From NCBI RefSeq assembly GCF_018333375.1, contig NZ_BORW01000010.1, positions 1 through 64,000 of the forward strand: a stretch of 64,000 nt of DNA. Reading direction: 5' to 3'. The first letter of the stretch is position 1, and every line of letters starts with the position of its first letter. Source of the stretch: Paenibacillus cookii (GTDB lineage: Bacteria > Bacillota > Bacilli > Paenibacillales > Paenibacillaceae). The position numbers were made by a program, and so were the translations under genes. This document shows positions 43,816 through 54,705 of this stretch, in pieces. A model generated the notes under the pieces. The model worked only from the letters and a program-made list of their open reading frames with translations. It was not told the origin of the DNA and made no database searches.

Positions 43816-44376
43816 ATGTTGGAGACACCCGCCGGTTTGGGTCAGCTGATCGCGATCCTGATGATGGCCGCGGCACTTGGAATGGACGCATTTTCCCTGG
43901 GGATCGGAATCGGCATGAAAGGGATTCGCCTGCTGCACGTGCTGAAGATCAGCGTGCTGATCGGCTTGTTTCATATCCTGATGCCCCTGATCGGCATGTA
44001 TACCGGACAATACATGAGCTCCCTGCTTGGACAGGTAGCCGACTATGTTGCCGGGGGACTGCTCATCCTGCTCGGCGTTCACATGGTATTCGGCTCTTTC
44101 AAAAGCGGAGAGACCCGGATGATCGACCACCGGTCGCTGCCGGGCATGTTGTTGTTCGCCTTAAGCGTCAGCGTGGATTCCTTTTCCGTCGGGCTGTCGC
44201 TCGGGATGTTCCAGAGCAATTTGATCGTCACCGTGCTTGCCTTCGGCATCAGCGGCGGAGTGATGTCGGTCATGGGACTCCTGCTGGGCCGGAGGGCAAG
44301 CCGCAACCTGGGGGATTTCGGGGAGGCGCTGGGAGGCGTGATCCTGCTGGCATTTGGCCTCGCCTTTATCTTTTGA
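43816..44376 (+). CDS. mntP: manganese efflux pump MntP (YwlD)
   Basis: A 186-residue membrane protein with six helices that exports Mn(II). The two repeat motifs with the aspartates important in MntP are visible: AALGMDAFSLGIGIG in helix 1 and SVSVDSFSVGLSLG in helix 4. GGAGG lies seven bases before the ATG at 43816 and only one before another at 43810. No manganese (yybP-ykoY) riboswitch is apparent in the 85-base gap upstream, so it is probably read through from ywlC. Confidence 0.92.
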   Translation: MLETPAGLGQLIAILMMAAALGMDAFSLGIGIGMKGIRLLHVLKISVLIGLFHILMPLIGMYTGQYMSSLLGQVADYVAGGLLILLGVHMVFGSFKSGETRMIDHRSLPGMLLFALSVSVDSFSVGLSLGMFQSNLIVTVLAFGISGGVMSVMGLLLGRRASRNLGDFGEALGGVILLAFGLAFIF

Positions 44377-44417
44377 TACAATAATCGCCAAAGAACAATC
44401 CGGGAGGTGCGATAGAC

Positions 44418-45005
<588 letters not shown>

Positions 45006-45133
45006 GCAAAGCGTGGGGATCGGCTTCGGTTTTGATCCGGGGCGCGTCAACGAACCTCTTCAAGGGATACAGCGGCCCAGGATGCACGTTTCCCCGGTGC
45101 GCCTCCGGCAGGCGGAGCAAGCACCGAAATTGC

Positions 45134-45162
45134 TTGCTTTTCGCCGTCTAATGATTTATGAT
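45134..45162 (+). promoter_or_regulatory. sigma-A promoter of the ZTP riboswitch leader
   Basis: TTGCTT (45134-45139), a 17-base spacer and TATGAT (45157-45162), about 16 bases before the first riboswitch helix. Confidence 0.65.
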
Positions 45163-45177
45163 GGTTGTGAAAAACCT

Positions 45178-45296
45178 TGGATCCGGTGTAACTGGCGACA
45201 ACTGTGGATGAAACCACGATGGAGCACCGGATGATACGGCCGGTCGCCTGGGCAAAAGAGCAATTCTGCGGTTATCCGCGGACTGCTCTTTTTTGT
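45178..45296 (+). promoter_or_regulatory. ZTP (pfl) riboswitch with terminator
   Basis: P1 is ATCCGGTG/CACCGGAT (45181-45188 and 45225-45232). Inside it are AACTGGCGACAA and a GTGG/CCAC hairpin followed by GATGGAGC. Downstream is TCGCCTGGGCA. These match the conserved GACTGGCGAACA, GGGGAGC and CGCCTGGGC elements of the ZTP class, which senses ZMP/ZTP in purine and folate starvation. An AAAAGAGCA...TGCTCTTTTTT terminator (45253-45296) follows directly, so ligand binding probably permits read-through into rpiB-ywlG-glyA. glyA is a common target of this class. Confidence 0.87.
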
Positions 45297-45415
45297 ATTC
45301 ATAGGGAGGATTTTGCAGGCATCCCCATGAAGGTATTTTCATCTTGTGGCTTTGAAATAGGGTATAATGTACAAGAAGTCACAAAAGCACGACATTCAGG
45401 GAGGTTTTTCGAAAC

Positions 45416-45871
45416 ATGAAGATTGCTGTGGGAACAGATCACGCGGGAGTGCGTTTGAAAGAAGACATCATCGCCGTTATTCAGGAAATGGGCCACGAGG
45501 TCGTGGACGTGGGGTGCAGCTGCGCTGACTCCGTGGATTATCCGGACTATGCCCTGCCTGTATGCGAGCAGGTTGCCTCGGGTGAGGCTGATCGCGGCAT
45601 TCTGATTTGCGGTACGGGGATCGGCATGAGCATCGCGGCCAACAAGGTTCCGGGCATTCGCTGCGCGCTGGTGCATGACGTATTTTCCGCCAAAGCGACC
45701 CGGGAGCACAACGATTCGAACGTGCTGGCGATGGGCGAGCGCGTCATCGGCCCCGGCCTGGCGCAGGAAATCGCGAAAATCTGGCTCGATACGCCGTTCA
45801 GCAGCGGAGAGCGCCATACGCAGCGCGTCGGCAAAATCAAAGCGATCGAGGACCGTTATCTGCAGCGCTAG
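45416..45871 (+). CDS. rpiB: ribose-5-phosphate isomerase B
   Basis: A 151-residue RpiB/LacAB-family isomerase interconverting ribose 5-phosphate and ribulose 5-phosphate. DHAGVRLKE near the N-terminus and ICGTGIGMSIAANKVPGIR with the catalytic cysteine are diagnostic, as is HNDSNVLAMGERV. CAGGGAGG lies upstream of the ATG. It is the first gene after the ZTP riboswitch; ribose 5-phosphate feeds PRPP and purine synthesis, which fits that control. A TATAAT at about 45361 might give extra transcription independent of the riboswitch. Confidence 0.95.
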   Translation: MKIAVGTDHAGVRLKEDIIAVIQEMGHEVVDVGCSCADSVDYPDYALPVCEQVASGEADRGILICGTGIGMSIAANKVPGIRCALVHDVFSAKATREHNDSNVLAMGERVIGPGLAQEIAKIWLDTPFSSGERHTQRVGKIKAIEDRYLQR

Positions 45872-45883
45872 GGAGGTATTCGC

Positions 45884-46492
45884 ATGGAATTTTCCGAACA
45901 AGGCATTCCGGCGGAAGTTTCGCTAAAAGAGCAAGTGTCGGCCATTTTGCGCGAGCTGGCTGAAGCGGCCGGGCTTGGCCCCGGCAAGGTCGTCGTGGTC
46001 GGAACCAGCACGAGCGAAGTGGCGGGCCGGCGGATCGGCACCTCGGGGGCGCTTGAAGTGGCGCAGGAGCTGCTGGAAGGCATCCGGGAAGTCAGCCGCG
46101 AGTTCGGTTTCGAGCTTGCGTTCCAGTGCTGCGAGCATTTGAACCGGGCGCTTGTCGTGGAGCGTTCCCTTCTTGCCGCTTTGCGGCTGACCGAAGTGGC
46201 GGCCGTACCGGTGCCGAAGGCCGGAGGTTCCATGGCCAGCGCGGCATACCGCTCCATGAAGGAGCCGTGTTTGGCCGAAACGATCGAAGCGGATGCGGGG
46301 ATCGACATCGGAGAAACATTGATCGGGATGCATTTGCGGCGCGTGGCCGTGCCTTACCGCACCAAGCTTCGATATGTGGGGGAGGCGCGCGTGAATACCG
46401 CCTTCACCCGGCCGAAGCTGATCGGCGGCGAGCGTGCGGTGTACCGCATCTCGCCCGGGCAGGATGCGGGCAACGCCTCCGCTTGCGATTAA
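45884..46492 (+). CDS. ywlG: YwlG family protein (DUF436)
   Basis: A 202-residue protein of the YwlG/DUF436 (TIGR01440) family, conserved in Firmicutes at this locus but of unknown function. Recognisable parts are VVVVGTSTSEVAGRRIGT, the QCCEHLNRALVVER motif with paired cysteines and histidine, and the C-terminal GMHLRRVAVPYR. It has no signal or membrane segment. It lies 12 bases after rpiB and 69 bases before glyA, in the presumed ZTP-controlled operon. Confidence 0.93.
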   Translation: MEFSEQGIPAEVSLKEQVSAILRELAEAAGLGPGKVVVVGTSTSEVAGRRIGTSGALEVAQELLEGIREVSREFGFELAFQCCEHLNRALVVERSLLAALRLTEVAAVPVPKAGGSMASAAYRSMKEPCLAETIEADAGIDIGETLIGMHLRRVAVPYRTKLRYVGEARVNTAFTRPKLIGGERAVYRISPGQDAGNASACD

Positions 46493-46561
46493 ACGTCGGG
46501 GATTGGACAGCGTTCATGCACAAAAAAATAGGAAAGTTTATTTTAAGGGAGGAACAAGAAG

Positions 46562-47809
46562 ATGGATCAATTGCGTAAAGCAGACCCAGCGGTATTGGAT
46601 GCGATGAATTTGGAGCTGAAGCGGCAGCGCAGCAACATCGAGCTGATCGCTTCCGAAAATATTGTCAGCGAAGCGGTAATGGAAGCGATGGGCTCCGTTC
46701 TGACGAACAAATATGCGGAAGGTTATCCGGGCAAACGTTATTACGGCGGATGCGAACGCGTCGATATCGTCGAGGATATCGCCCGCGACCGCGCGAAGCA
46801 GCTGTTCGGCGCCGAACACGTCAACGTGCAGCCGCATTCCGGCGCACAGGCGAACATGGCGGTATACCTTGCCGCGATCAAGCCGGGCGATACGGTGCTC
46901 GGCATGAATTTGGCGCATGGCGGCCATTTGACGCACGGCAGCCCCGTGAACGCATCCGGCCTGCTGTATAACTTCGTCGCATACGGCGTTCGCGAAGACA
47001 ACTTCCTGATCGATTACGACGAAGTGCGCAAAGCCGCATTCAAACATCGTCCGCGGTTGATCGTTGCCGGCGCCAGCGCGTATCCGCGCACGATCGATTT
47101 CGAAGCTTTCGCTTCGATCGCAAACGACGTGGGCGCGTTGTTCATGGTCGACATGGCGCATATCGCCGGCCTGGTCGCCGCGGGCGTTCACCCGAGTCCG
47201 GTGCCTCATGCCCAATTCGTCACGACAACGACGCATAAAACGCTTCGCGGTCCGCGCGGCGGCATGATTTTGTGCAAACAGCCGTGGGCGCAGGCCATCG
47301 ACAAAGCGGTATTCCCTGGCACCCAGGGCGGTCCTTTGATGCACGTCATCGCGTCCAAAGCGGTGGCGCTTGGCGAAGCGCTTGATCCTTCGTTCAAAAC
47401 CTATGCCCAAAACGTCGTGAAAAACGCCAAAGTTTTGGCCGAAACGCTGATCGGCGAAGGCCTGAACATTGTATCCGGCGGTACCGACAACCACTTGATG
47501 CTGGTGGATACACGCAGCGTGAACATCACGGGTAAAGACGCCGAGAAGGTGCTGGATTCCATCGGCATTACCGTGAACAAAAACGCGATTCCTTTCGATC
47601 CGACCAGCCCGTTCGTCACAAGCGGCATCCGGATCGGCACGCCAGCCGCCACTTCGCGCGGCATGGACGAGGCCGCCATGGAGAAAATCGGCAAAATCAT
47701 CGCCATGACGCTGAAGCAGCCTCAGGACAAAACCGTCCTGTCCAAAGCGGCTGCCATGGTGAAGGAATTGACGGACCAATATCCGCTGTACCCGGAACTC
47801 AACTATTAA
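46562..47809 (+). CDS. glyA: serine hydroxymethyltransferase
   Basis: A 415-residue PLP enzyme that converts serine and tetrahydrofolate to glycine and 5,10-methylene-THF, the main one-carbon source. The PLP lysine is in [46 protein letters not shown] and the [11 protein letters not shown] motif are all present at the usual spacing. GGGAGGAACAAG precedes the ATG. It is the last gene of the rpiB-ywlG-glyA unit and is closed by a strong terminator. Confidence 0.97.
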   Translation: MDQLRKADPAVLDAMNLELKRQRSNIELIASENIVSEAVMEAMGSVLTNKYAEGYPGKRYYGGCERVDIVEDIARDRAKQLFGAEHVNVQPHSGAQANMAVYLAAIKPGDTVLGMNLAHGGHLTHGSPVNASGLLYNFVAYGVREDNFLIDYDEVRKAAFKHRPRLIVAGASAYPRTIDFEAFASIANDVGALFMVDMAHIAGLVAAGVHPSPVPHAQFVTTTTHKTLRGPRGGMILCKQPWAQAIDKAVFPGTQGGPLMHVIASKAVALGEALDPSFKTYAQNVVKNAKVLAETLIGEGLNIVSGGTDNHLMLVDTRSVNITGKDAEKVLDSIGITVNKNAIPFDPTSPFVTSGIRIGTPAATSRGMDEAAMEKIGKIIAMTLKQPQDKTVLSKAAAMVKELTDQYPLYPELNY

Positions 47810-47831
47810 TTCGCATCCTACTTGAACCTGA

Positions 47832-47866
47832 AAGGGCTGGAGGCTTGGCCTCCGGCCCCTTTTTTA
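47832..47866 (+). terminator. intrinsic terminator after glyA
   Basis: AAGGGCTGGAGGC and GCCTCCGGCCCCTT pair around a TTG loop, followed by six T. Confidence 0.9.
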
Positions 47867-47999
47867 TGCATGCCGCATCAAGACCCTCCGGCCGGCCAAA
47901 CGGTTTCCGGATTGCAGCCCTTGTCACAAAAGGTTTAATCTTCCGCGGCTTGGGGCGAAAATAAACATGTGAAACGTGGTGCAATTTCATTTCAGGGAA

Positions 48000-48008
48000 T
48001 GATATAAT
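48000..48008 (+). promoter_or_regulatory. extended -10 promoter of upp
   Basis: TGATATAAT is a consensus TGn-extended -10; the -35 region is poor. It lies about 90 bases before upp. Confidence 0.65.
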
Positions 48009-48096
48009 AAACAAGATTTGTGTACCTAGACGTCTTTGCACATGGCAAACCGGCACTGGCAGCACTTAGACTTACGATTACCGGAGGGACAATACA

Positions 48097-48726
48097 ATGG
48101 GAAAACTGGTGATTTGCGATCACCCTTTAATTCAACACAAGCTGACTTTTATCCGTGATGTGCGGACAAACACAAAAGATTTCCGTGAACTTGTTGACGA
48201 GGTTGCTTCTTTGATGGCTTATGAAATTACGCGCGAGGTTCCGCTTGAAACGGTGAAGGTCCAGACGCCTGTCGCCGAGGTCGACGGCAAGGTGCTTGCC
48301 GGACGCATGCTCGGGCTCATTCCGATCCTGCGTGCGGGCCTTGGCATGCTTGACGGGGTTTTGAAGCTCATTCCGGCGGCGAAGGTGGGCCATGTCGGCT
48401 TGTTCCGCGATCCCGAAACGCTGCAGCCCGTCGAATACTACACCAAGCTGCCTACCGACGTGACGGAGCGCGAGCTGATCGTCATCGACCCGATGCTGGC
48501 AACGGGCGGCTCCGCGATCGCGGCGATCGACGTGCTCAAAAAACGCGGCTGCACCCAGATCAAAATGATGAATCTGATCGCTGCCCCTGAAGGCGTCAAA
48601 GCGGTGCAGGAAGCTCACCCGGACGTAGACATTTACGTGGCGGCCCTCGACGAAAAATTGGACGACCATGGATATATCGTGCCGGGCCTCGGCGATGCCG
48701 GCGACCGCCTGTTCGGAACCAAGTAA
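48097..48726 (+). CDS. upp: uracil phosphoribosyltransferase
   Basis: A 209-residue salvage enzyme forming UMP from uracil and PRPP. The PRPP-binding loop is [21 protein letters not shown]. The uracil-binding C-terminus [17 protein letters not shown] is intact, as are LPTDVTERE and the basic N-terminal region. It has the usual length. It follows glyA after its own promoter, in the same place as in B. subtilis. mnaA follows 20 bases later. Confidence 0.97.
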   Translation: MGKLVICDHPLIQHKLTFIRDVRTNTKDFRELVDEVASLMAYEITREVPLETVKVQTPVAEVDGKVLAGRMLGLIPILRAGLGMLDGVLKLIPAAKVGHVGLFRDPETLQPVEYYTKLPTDVTERELIVIDPMLATGGSAIAAIDVLKKRGCTQIKMMNLIAAPEGVKAVQEAHPDVDIYVAALDEKLDDHGYIVPGLGDAGDRLFGTK

Positions 48727-48746
48727 GCGAAAAGAGGTTAGAGTTC

Positions 48747-49907
48747 ATGTCTAAAATAAAAGTGATGACGATTTTCGGCGTGCGGCCGGAAGCGATCAAG
48801 ATGGCTCCGCTCATTCTGGAGCTGGAAAAACATCCCGAGCATATCGAATCGGTGGTATGCGTGACCGCGCAGCATCGCCAGATGCTGGATCAGGTGCTTG
48901 ACGTGTTCAAAATCAAGCCGGATTACGATCTCGATGTCATGAAGGACCGGCAAACGCTGAACGAAATTACCATCCGCGTGCTGGAGGGGCTCGAGCCCGT
49001 GCTTCGCGAAGCGCAGCCCGACATCGTGCTGGTGCATGGCGACACAATGACGACTTTCCTTGCCAGCTATGCGGCATTCCTGCAAAAAATCCAGGTAGGG
49101 CACGTGGAGGCGGGACTCCGGACTTGGAACAAGCTTTCCCCGTATCCGGAAGAGATGAACCGCCAATTGACCGGCATCCTCGCGGATCTTCATTTTTCGC
49201 CGACGGATTGGTCCGCGGGCAACCTGAAACGGGAGAACAAAAACGAATCAAGCATTTATGTCACAGGCAACACCGTTACCGATGTGTTTCAATATACGGT
49301 ACAGCCGGATTACACGCACCCGGTCCTTGAATGGGCGGCAGGCAAAAGGCTGATCCTGATGACGGCGCACCGCCGCGAATCGCAAGGGGAACCGCATATG
49401 AACATTTTCCGCGCGGTCAAACGGATTGCCGACGAATTCGAGGACGTCGCGATTTGCTATCCGGTGCATCTGAGCCCCGCGGTGAAGGAGCCGGCCCACG
49501 CCATCCTTGGCGGCCATCCGCGAATCAAGCTGATCGACCCGCTGGACGTGGTGGACCTGCACAACTTCTATCCTCATACCCATCTGATCCTGACGGACTC
49601 GGGCGGGCTTCAGGAAGAAGCACCTTCTTTCGGCGTGCCGGTTCTCGTGCTCCGCGATACGACCGAACGTCCCGAGGGCATCGAGGCAGGAACGCTTGAG
49701 CTGGTGGGCACGGACGAGGAAAAAGTGTACGAGCGCACCAAAACGCTGCTGACCGACCAGGCGCTTTACGAATCGATGAGCAAGGCGGCGAATCCTTACG
49801 GGGACGGCAAGGCGTCGGAGCGGATCGTTCAAGCGATTTTGCATCATTTTGGTATCCGAAAAGAACGTCCGGAACAATTTCACAGAATGTTCACAAAGGA
49901 AAGTTGA
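48747..49907 (+). CDS. mnaA: UDP-N-acetylglucosamine 2-epimerase (non-hydrolysing)
   Basis: A 386-residue enzyme converting UDP-GlcNAc to UDP-ManNAc for wall teichoic acid linkage units or other wall polymers. The N-terminal FGVRPEAIKMAPL, the QHRQMLDQ motif, VLVHGDTMTTFLASYAA, GHVEAGLRT and the C-terminal LTDSGGLQEEAPSFG are all diagnostic. AAAGAGGTTAGAG precedes the ATG. It is probably co-transcribed with upp, and lies directly before the ATP synthase operon as in other bacilli. Confidence 0.95.
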   Translation: MSKIKVMTIFGVRPEAIKMAPLILELEKHPEHIESVVCVTAQHRQMLDQVLDVFKIKPDYDLDVMKDRQTLNEITIRVLEGLEPVLREAQPDIVLVHGDTMTTFLASYAAFLQKIQVGHVEAGLRTWNKLSPYPEEMNRQLTGILADLHFSPTDWSAGNLKRENKNESSIYVTGNTVTDVFQYTVQPDYTHPVLEWAAGKRLILMTAHRRESQGEPHMNIFRAVKRIADEFEDVAICYPVHLSPAVKEPAHAILGGHPRIKLIDPLDVVDLHNFYPHTHLILTDSGGLQEEAPSFGVPVLVLRDTTERPEGIEAGTLELVGTDEEKVYERTKTLLTDQALYESMSKAANPYGDGKASERIVQAILHHFGIRKERPEQFHRMFTKES

Positions 49908-50028
49908 ACCAACATTCTTGAGGCAAAGAGTACAGCATACAGTTAAACTGTACGGTTTGCACGGTTTTGCGGCGTTTTGCTGTGATGATTTTCATAGTTT
50001 CGGGCAAAAATGACATTAATCCGCTCAA

Positions 50029-50058
50029 TTGACAAACTCTTGTGACATTCAGTAAAAT
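50029..50058 (+). promoter_or_regulatory. sigma-A promoter of the ATP synthase operon
   Basis: A perfect TTGACA (50029-50034), 18 bases, and TAAAAT (50053-50058), about 28 bases before atpZ. Confidence 0.85.
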
Positions 50059-50085
50059 GAACAGGGATTATGAGGGTGGACTATA

Positions 50086-50340
50086 ATGAGTAAACCTGAA
50101 AAGCCGCGTAAAACCAATAAAAACGTTGCAACCCCAATGAAATATATCGGACTTGCAAGCGCAATCGGAATTGATCTGGCAGCGTGTACTTTAGGGGGCT
50201 TTTATTTGGGCTCCTGGCTGGACAAGATCTTGGGAGGGCCCGGACTTTGGATCGCTTTCGGCGTTCTATTCGGACTCCTTATCGGCGGCGTAAGCGTTTT
50301 TATAATCACCAAGGCAGTCCTGGGGGAAAGTGATGAATGA
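50086..50340 (+). CDS. atpZ: AtpZ/AtpI family protein
   Basis: An 84-residue membrane protein with a basic N-terminus (KPEKPRKTNKN) and two helices (residues ~22-45 and ~52-77). The GGFYLGSWLDKILGG loop between them is the family hallmark. AtpZ-type proteins are encoded at the head of atp operons and are linked to Mg(II) uptake or c-ring assembly. It overlaps the next gene by eight bases, implying coupled translation. Confidence 0.88.
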   Translation: MSKPEKPRKTNKNVATPMKYIGLASAIGIDLAACTLGGFYLGSWLDKILGGPGLWIAFGVLFGLLIGGVSVFIITKAVLGESDE

Positions 50341-50710
50341 AATATGGAAATACCGCAGGGTATTGACCAGAACCACGCTTTATTTTCTTGCCCTATGCTT
50401 TTTGGGTGCTGCTTTCTTTCCCGATTACAAGAGCATTGCGCTCGGGATGGTGCTTGGCGCTACCGTCAGCCTGCTGAATAGCTTCTATCTGGGCTATAAG
50501 GTGCAGAAGGTGACCGATGCGGTCGCAAACGGAGAAAGCAAAAGAGTGAACATGGGGTTCTTGACCCGCGCAGCGGTAAGCGTGCTGGCCGTCATACTCG
50601 CCTATCAGAAGCCGGAAACGTTTAATTTGTACGCCGTCGCGGCTACCCTGATCTTATCGCAGTTCCTTCTCTTATTTATAGGAATTCGATTGTCTCGCAA
50701 AGAAGAGTAG
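50333..50710 (+). CDS. atpI: ATP synthase protein I
   Basis: A 125-residue protein with four hydrophobic helices, of the AtpI family, which helps c-ring assembly of the F-type ATPase. The pattern LYFLALCFLGAAFFPDYKS, then LGMVLGATVSLLNSFYLGYK, resembles other bacillar AtpI proteins. The ATG at 50333 is preferred to the GTG three bases earlier, because GGGGGAAAG ends right at the GTG. It begins inside atpZ. Confidence 0.88.
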   Translation: MNEIWKYRRVLTRTTLYFLALCFLGAAFFPDYKSIALGMVLGATVSLLNSFYLGYKVQKVTDAVANGESKRVNMGFLTRAAVSVLAVILAYQKPETFNLYAVAATLILSQFLLLFIGIRLSRKEE

Positions 50711-50741
50711 ATTGCTCAACTGAGAAAGGGGTGAGAAAAAT

Positions 50742-51545
50742 ATGCATGAATCACCGATTATTGAATTGGGCGGCATTCCAATTGACCTTTCCATCGTTCT
50801 CATGCTCATTGTGACATGCGTGATCGTGTTTGTCATCGCGAAACTGGCAACTCGAAATTTGTCTGTCGAAAATCCGGGCAAATTGCAAAACTTCATGGAA
50901 TGGGCAGTTGAATTCGTTCAAAATCTGATTTCAAGCACGATGGACTGGAAAAAAGGGAAGCATTTTCTGTCCCTTGGTCTCACTTTCATCATGTTTATCT
51001 TCGTAGCGAACTTGCTAGGCTTGCCGTTTGGTATCGTAACCGACTATCACGGCGCCGAACATGCGCACATTTTCGGCAAGGAGATCGTCTCCGTAAAAGA
51101 GGCCTTCGAGAAAAATCCGGAACTGGAGGAAGTTGGAGTCGCTTGGTGGAAATCCCCGACGGCCGACGCTTCCGTGACAATGGCGCTCGCGTTGATCGTT
51201 TTCCTGTTGTCGCATTTCCTCGGCATCACGAAAAATACGAAGAATTATTTCAAACACTATTTTCAGCCATACTGGTTCTTCTTCCCGATCAACGTCATCG
51301 AACAGTTCGCGAAACTGCTCACGCAGGGCATGCGTCTATTCGGTAACATCTTTGCGGGCGAGGTGCTCATTTCGGTATTGCTGAAACTGACTGCGCTTGG
51401 TGCGGCAGGCTGGGTGGCTTCGGCGCTCGGACTCGTGGTATGGCAAGGATTCAGTATTTTCGTCGGCGCGATCCAGGCCTTCGTATTTACGATCCTGACG
51501 ATGGTGTACATCTCGCAAATGATCGAGTCGCATGACGAACATTAG
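50742..51545 (+). CDS. atpB: F-type ATP synthase subunit a
   Basis: A 267-residue membrane subunit forming the proton half-channels beside the c-ring. The essential arginine is in QGMRLFGNIFAGEVL. The C-terminal helices (GFSIFVGAIQAFVFTILTMV) are conserved. A hydrophilic loop (FGKEIVSVKEAFEKNPELEE) faces outside, as in other bacilli. GAAAGGGG lies upstream of the ATG. It is followed by atpE after 83 bases containing a short GTTAAG/CTTAAC hairpin. Confidence 0.96.
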   Translation: MHESPIIELGGIPIDLSIVLMLIVTCVIVFVIAKLATRNLSVENPGKLQNFMEWAVEFVQNLISSTMDWKKGKHFLSLGLTFIMFIFVANLLGLPFGIVTDYHGAEHAHIFGKEIVSVKEAFEKNPELEEVGVAWWKSPTADASVTMALALIVFLLSHFLGITKNTKNYFKHYFQPYWFFFPINVIEQFAKLLTQGMRLFGNIFAGEVLISVLLKLTALGAAGWVASALGLVVWQGFSIFVGAIQAFVFTILTMVYISQMIESHDEH

Positions 51546-51580
51546 CTTCAAAGTTAAGCTTGGAGTAAGGCTTCACTTAA

Positions 51581-51853
<273 letters not shown>

Positions 51854-51872
51854 TTTAACACAAGCAGGGTTT

Positions 51873-51907
51873 GGCGGGGAAGGCCACGGCCATCCGCGCC
51901 TTCTTTT
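51873..51907 (+). terminator. terminator-like hairpin between atpE and atpF
   Basis: GGCGGGGAAGGCC and GGCCATCCGCGCC pair with two mismatches and are followed by TTCTTTTT. Because the operon continues, it may be a partial terminator or a 3' stabiliser that raises atpE mRNA relative to downstream genes. Confidence 0.6.
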
Positions 51908-51982
51908 TAGCCGTGAGAATTATGGTCTTTCGTAAACGAGAGTGAACGGCAGTGCACGTGCACCGGAAAGGAGTGACTAAGA

Positions 51983-52471
51983 TTGAGTATTAACATCCCG
52001 TCTTTTATACTCGCGTTGATCGCATTTGTGATTTTGTACCTGCTTCTCAACAAATATGCTTTCGGACCGCTCTTTTCCATCATGGAAAAACGCCGTGAGC
52101 TGGTGATGTCGCAGATGAACGAAGCTGCGCAAACCCGCGATCAGGCAGTCGCTTACGTAGAGGAGCAGAAGAAAGCCCTCGAGGCGGCTCGCAAGGAAGC
52201 ATACGAGATTATCGAACAATCCAAGCAAACGAGCAGCAAACAGGCCGACCAGTTGATGGCGCAGGCGAAGGAAGAAGCGGCCCGCATCAAAGAAGAAGCC
52301 GTCCGCGACATCGCCAGCGAAAAAAACAAGGCGGTTCAGGAGCTGCGCAACGAAGTGGGCGCCGTTTCCGTGAAGATCGCTTCCAAGCTGCTTGAGAAGG
52401 AAGTCAGCAGCGAAGGCGTGCAGGAAGAACTGGTGGACCAATACCTTAAAGAGGTAGGGGGCAGACCATGA
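51983..52471 (+). CDS. atpF: F-type ATP synthase subunit b
   Basis: A 162-residue stator subunit. One N-terminal membrane helix (FILALIAFVILYLLLNKYAF) is followed by a long charged coiled coil (residues ~35-140) that holds F1 to Fo. It starts at TTG with AAAGGAGTGA upstream. Its stop overlaps the atpH start (ATGA). Confidence 0.95.
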   Translation: MSINIPSFILALIAFVILYLLLNKYAFGPLFSIMEKRRELVMSQMNEAAQTRDQAVAYVEEQKKALEAARKEAYEIIEQSKQTSSKQADQLMAQAKEEAARIKEEAVRDIASEKNKAVQELRNEVGAVSVKIASKLLEKEVSSEGVQEELVDQYLKEVGGRP

Positions 52472-53016
52472 GCCGGGAAACGATAGCAGCCAAGCGTTAC
52501 GCAAAGGCGCTGTTTGAAGTGGCTGCAGGGCAGCAGAAGACGCTGGAAGTGGAGCAGGAGCTGAAAGCCGTCGTGGAAGCCATCGCGCAAGACAACGACG
52601 TGCAGCAGTTTATCTCTACACCCAACATTTCCGTGACAGTAAAACTGGATGTGCTGAAAAAAGCCCTTCAAGAAAAAGTATCCCAGCCGGTCATCAATAC
52701 CGTAGAACTGCTCATTGAGCGGGGCAGAGCTGATATCCTCCCGGATCTTCTGGAAAGCTATATCCGGATCGAAGGTGAAAGCCTCGGAATTGCGGATGCG
52801 ACAGTGTACTCCACTTATCCGCTGAGTGAGCAGGAAAAAGGGACCGTTGCTGCACAATTTGGAGCTTTGGCCAACAAAAAAATCCGCGTGACGAACGTGA
52901 TCGATAAAAGCCTGCTCGGCGGCGTAAAAGTCATCATCGGCGACAAGCTGTATGACGGAAGTCTGGCAGGGAAGCTGGAACGGCTTGAAAAGTCTTTTAA
53001 CAGACTAGCACAGTAG
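52468..53016 (+). CDS. atpH: F-type ATP synthase subunit delta
   Basis: A 182-residue stator subunit linking b to the top of F1. The N-terminal domain starts ETIAAKRYAKALFEVA; the C-terminal signature VIDKSLLGGVKVIIGDKLYDGS is diagnostic. It is translationally coupled to atpF by a four-base overlap. Confidence 0.95.
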   Translation: MSRETIAAKRYAKALFEVAAGQQKTLEVEQELKAVVEAIAQDNDVQQFISTPNISVTVKLDVLKKALQEKVSQPVINTVELLIERGRADILPDLLESYIRIEGESLGIADATVYSTYPLSEQEKGTVAAQFGALANKKIRVTNVIDKSLLGGVKVIIGDKLYDGSLAGKLERLEKSFNRLAQ

Positions 53017-53026
53017 ATAGGGGTGA

Positions 53027-54547
<1,521 letters not shown>

Positions 54548-54555
54548 GTCATAAC

Positions 54556-54590
54556 ATGAACCGGGCCGCAAGGCTCGGATTCATCTTTTT
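54556..54590 (+). terminator. terminator-like hairpin after atpA
   Basis: ATGAACCGGGCC pairs with GGCTCGGATTCAT (one bulged A) around a GCAA tetraloop, followed by CTTTTT. It looks like an intrinsic terminator inside the operon, so partial termination or RNA processing is likely. Confidence 0.65.
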
Positions 54591-54705
54591 CAATGAATGC
54601 GAACATGCTTTGGCACAGGTTCCGAAGGCGCGGGAATACAGCCTCCGGTCCTGGGCCAAAAAACGGATAAATGCTGTTATGACCGGCTTGGCTATAGCTA
54701 GCAAA

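Noticed and set aside
54661..54705. Sixth, degenerate copy of the atpA-atpG repeat
   Set aside because: It has fragments such as GGCTTGGCTATAGCTAGC, but no full unit or matching hairpin could be aligned.
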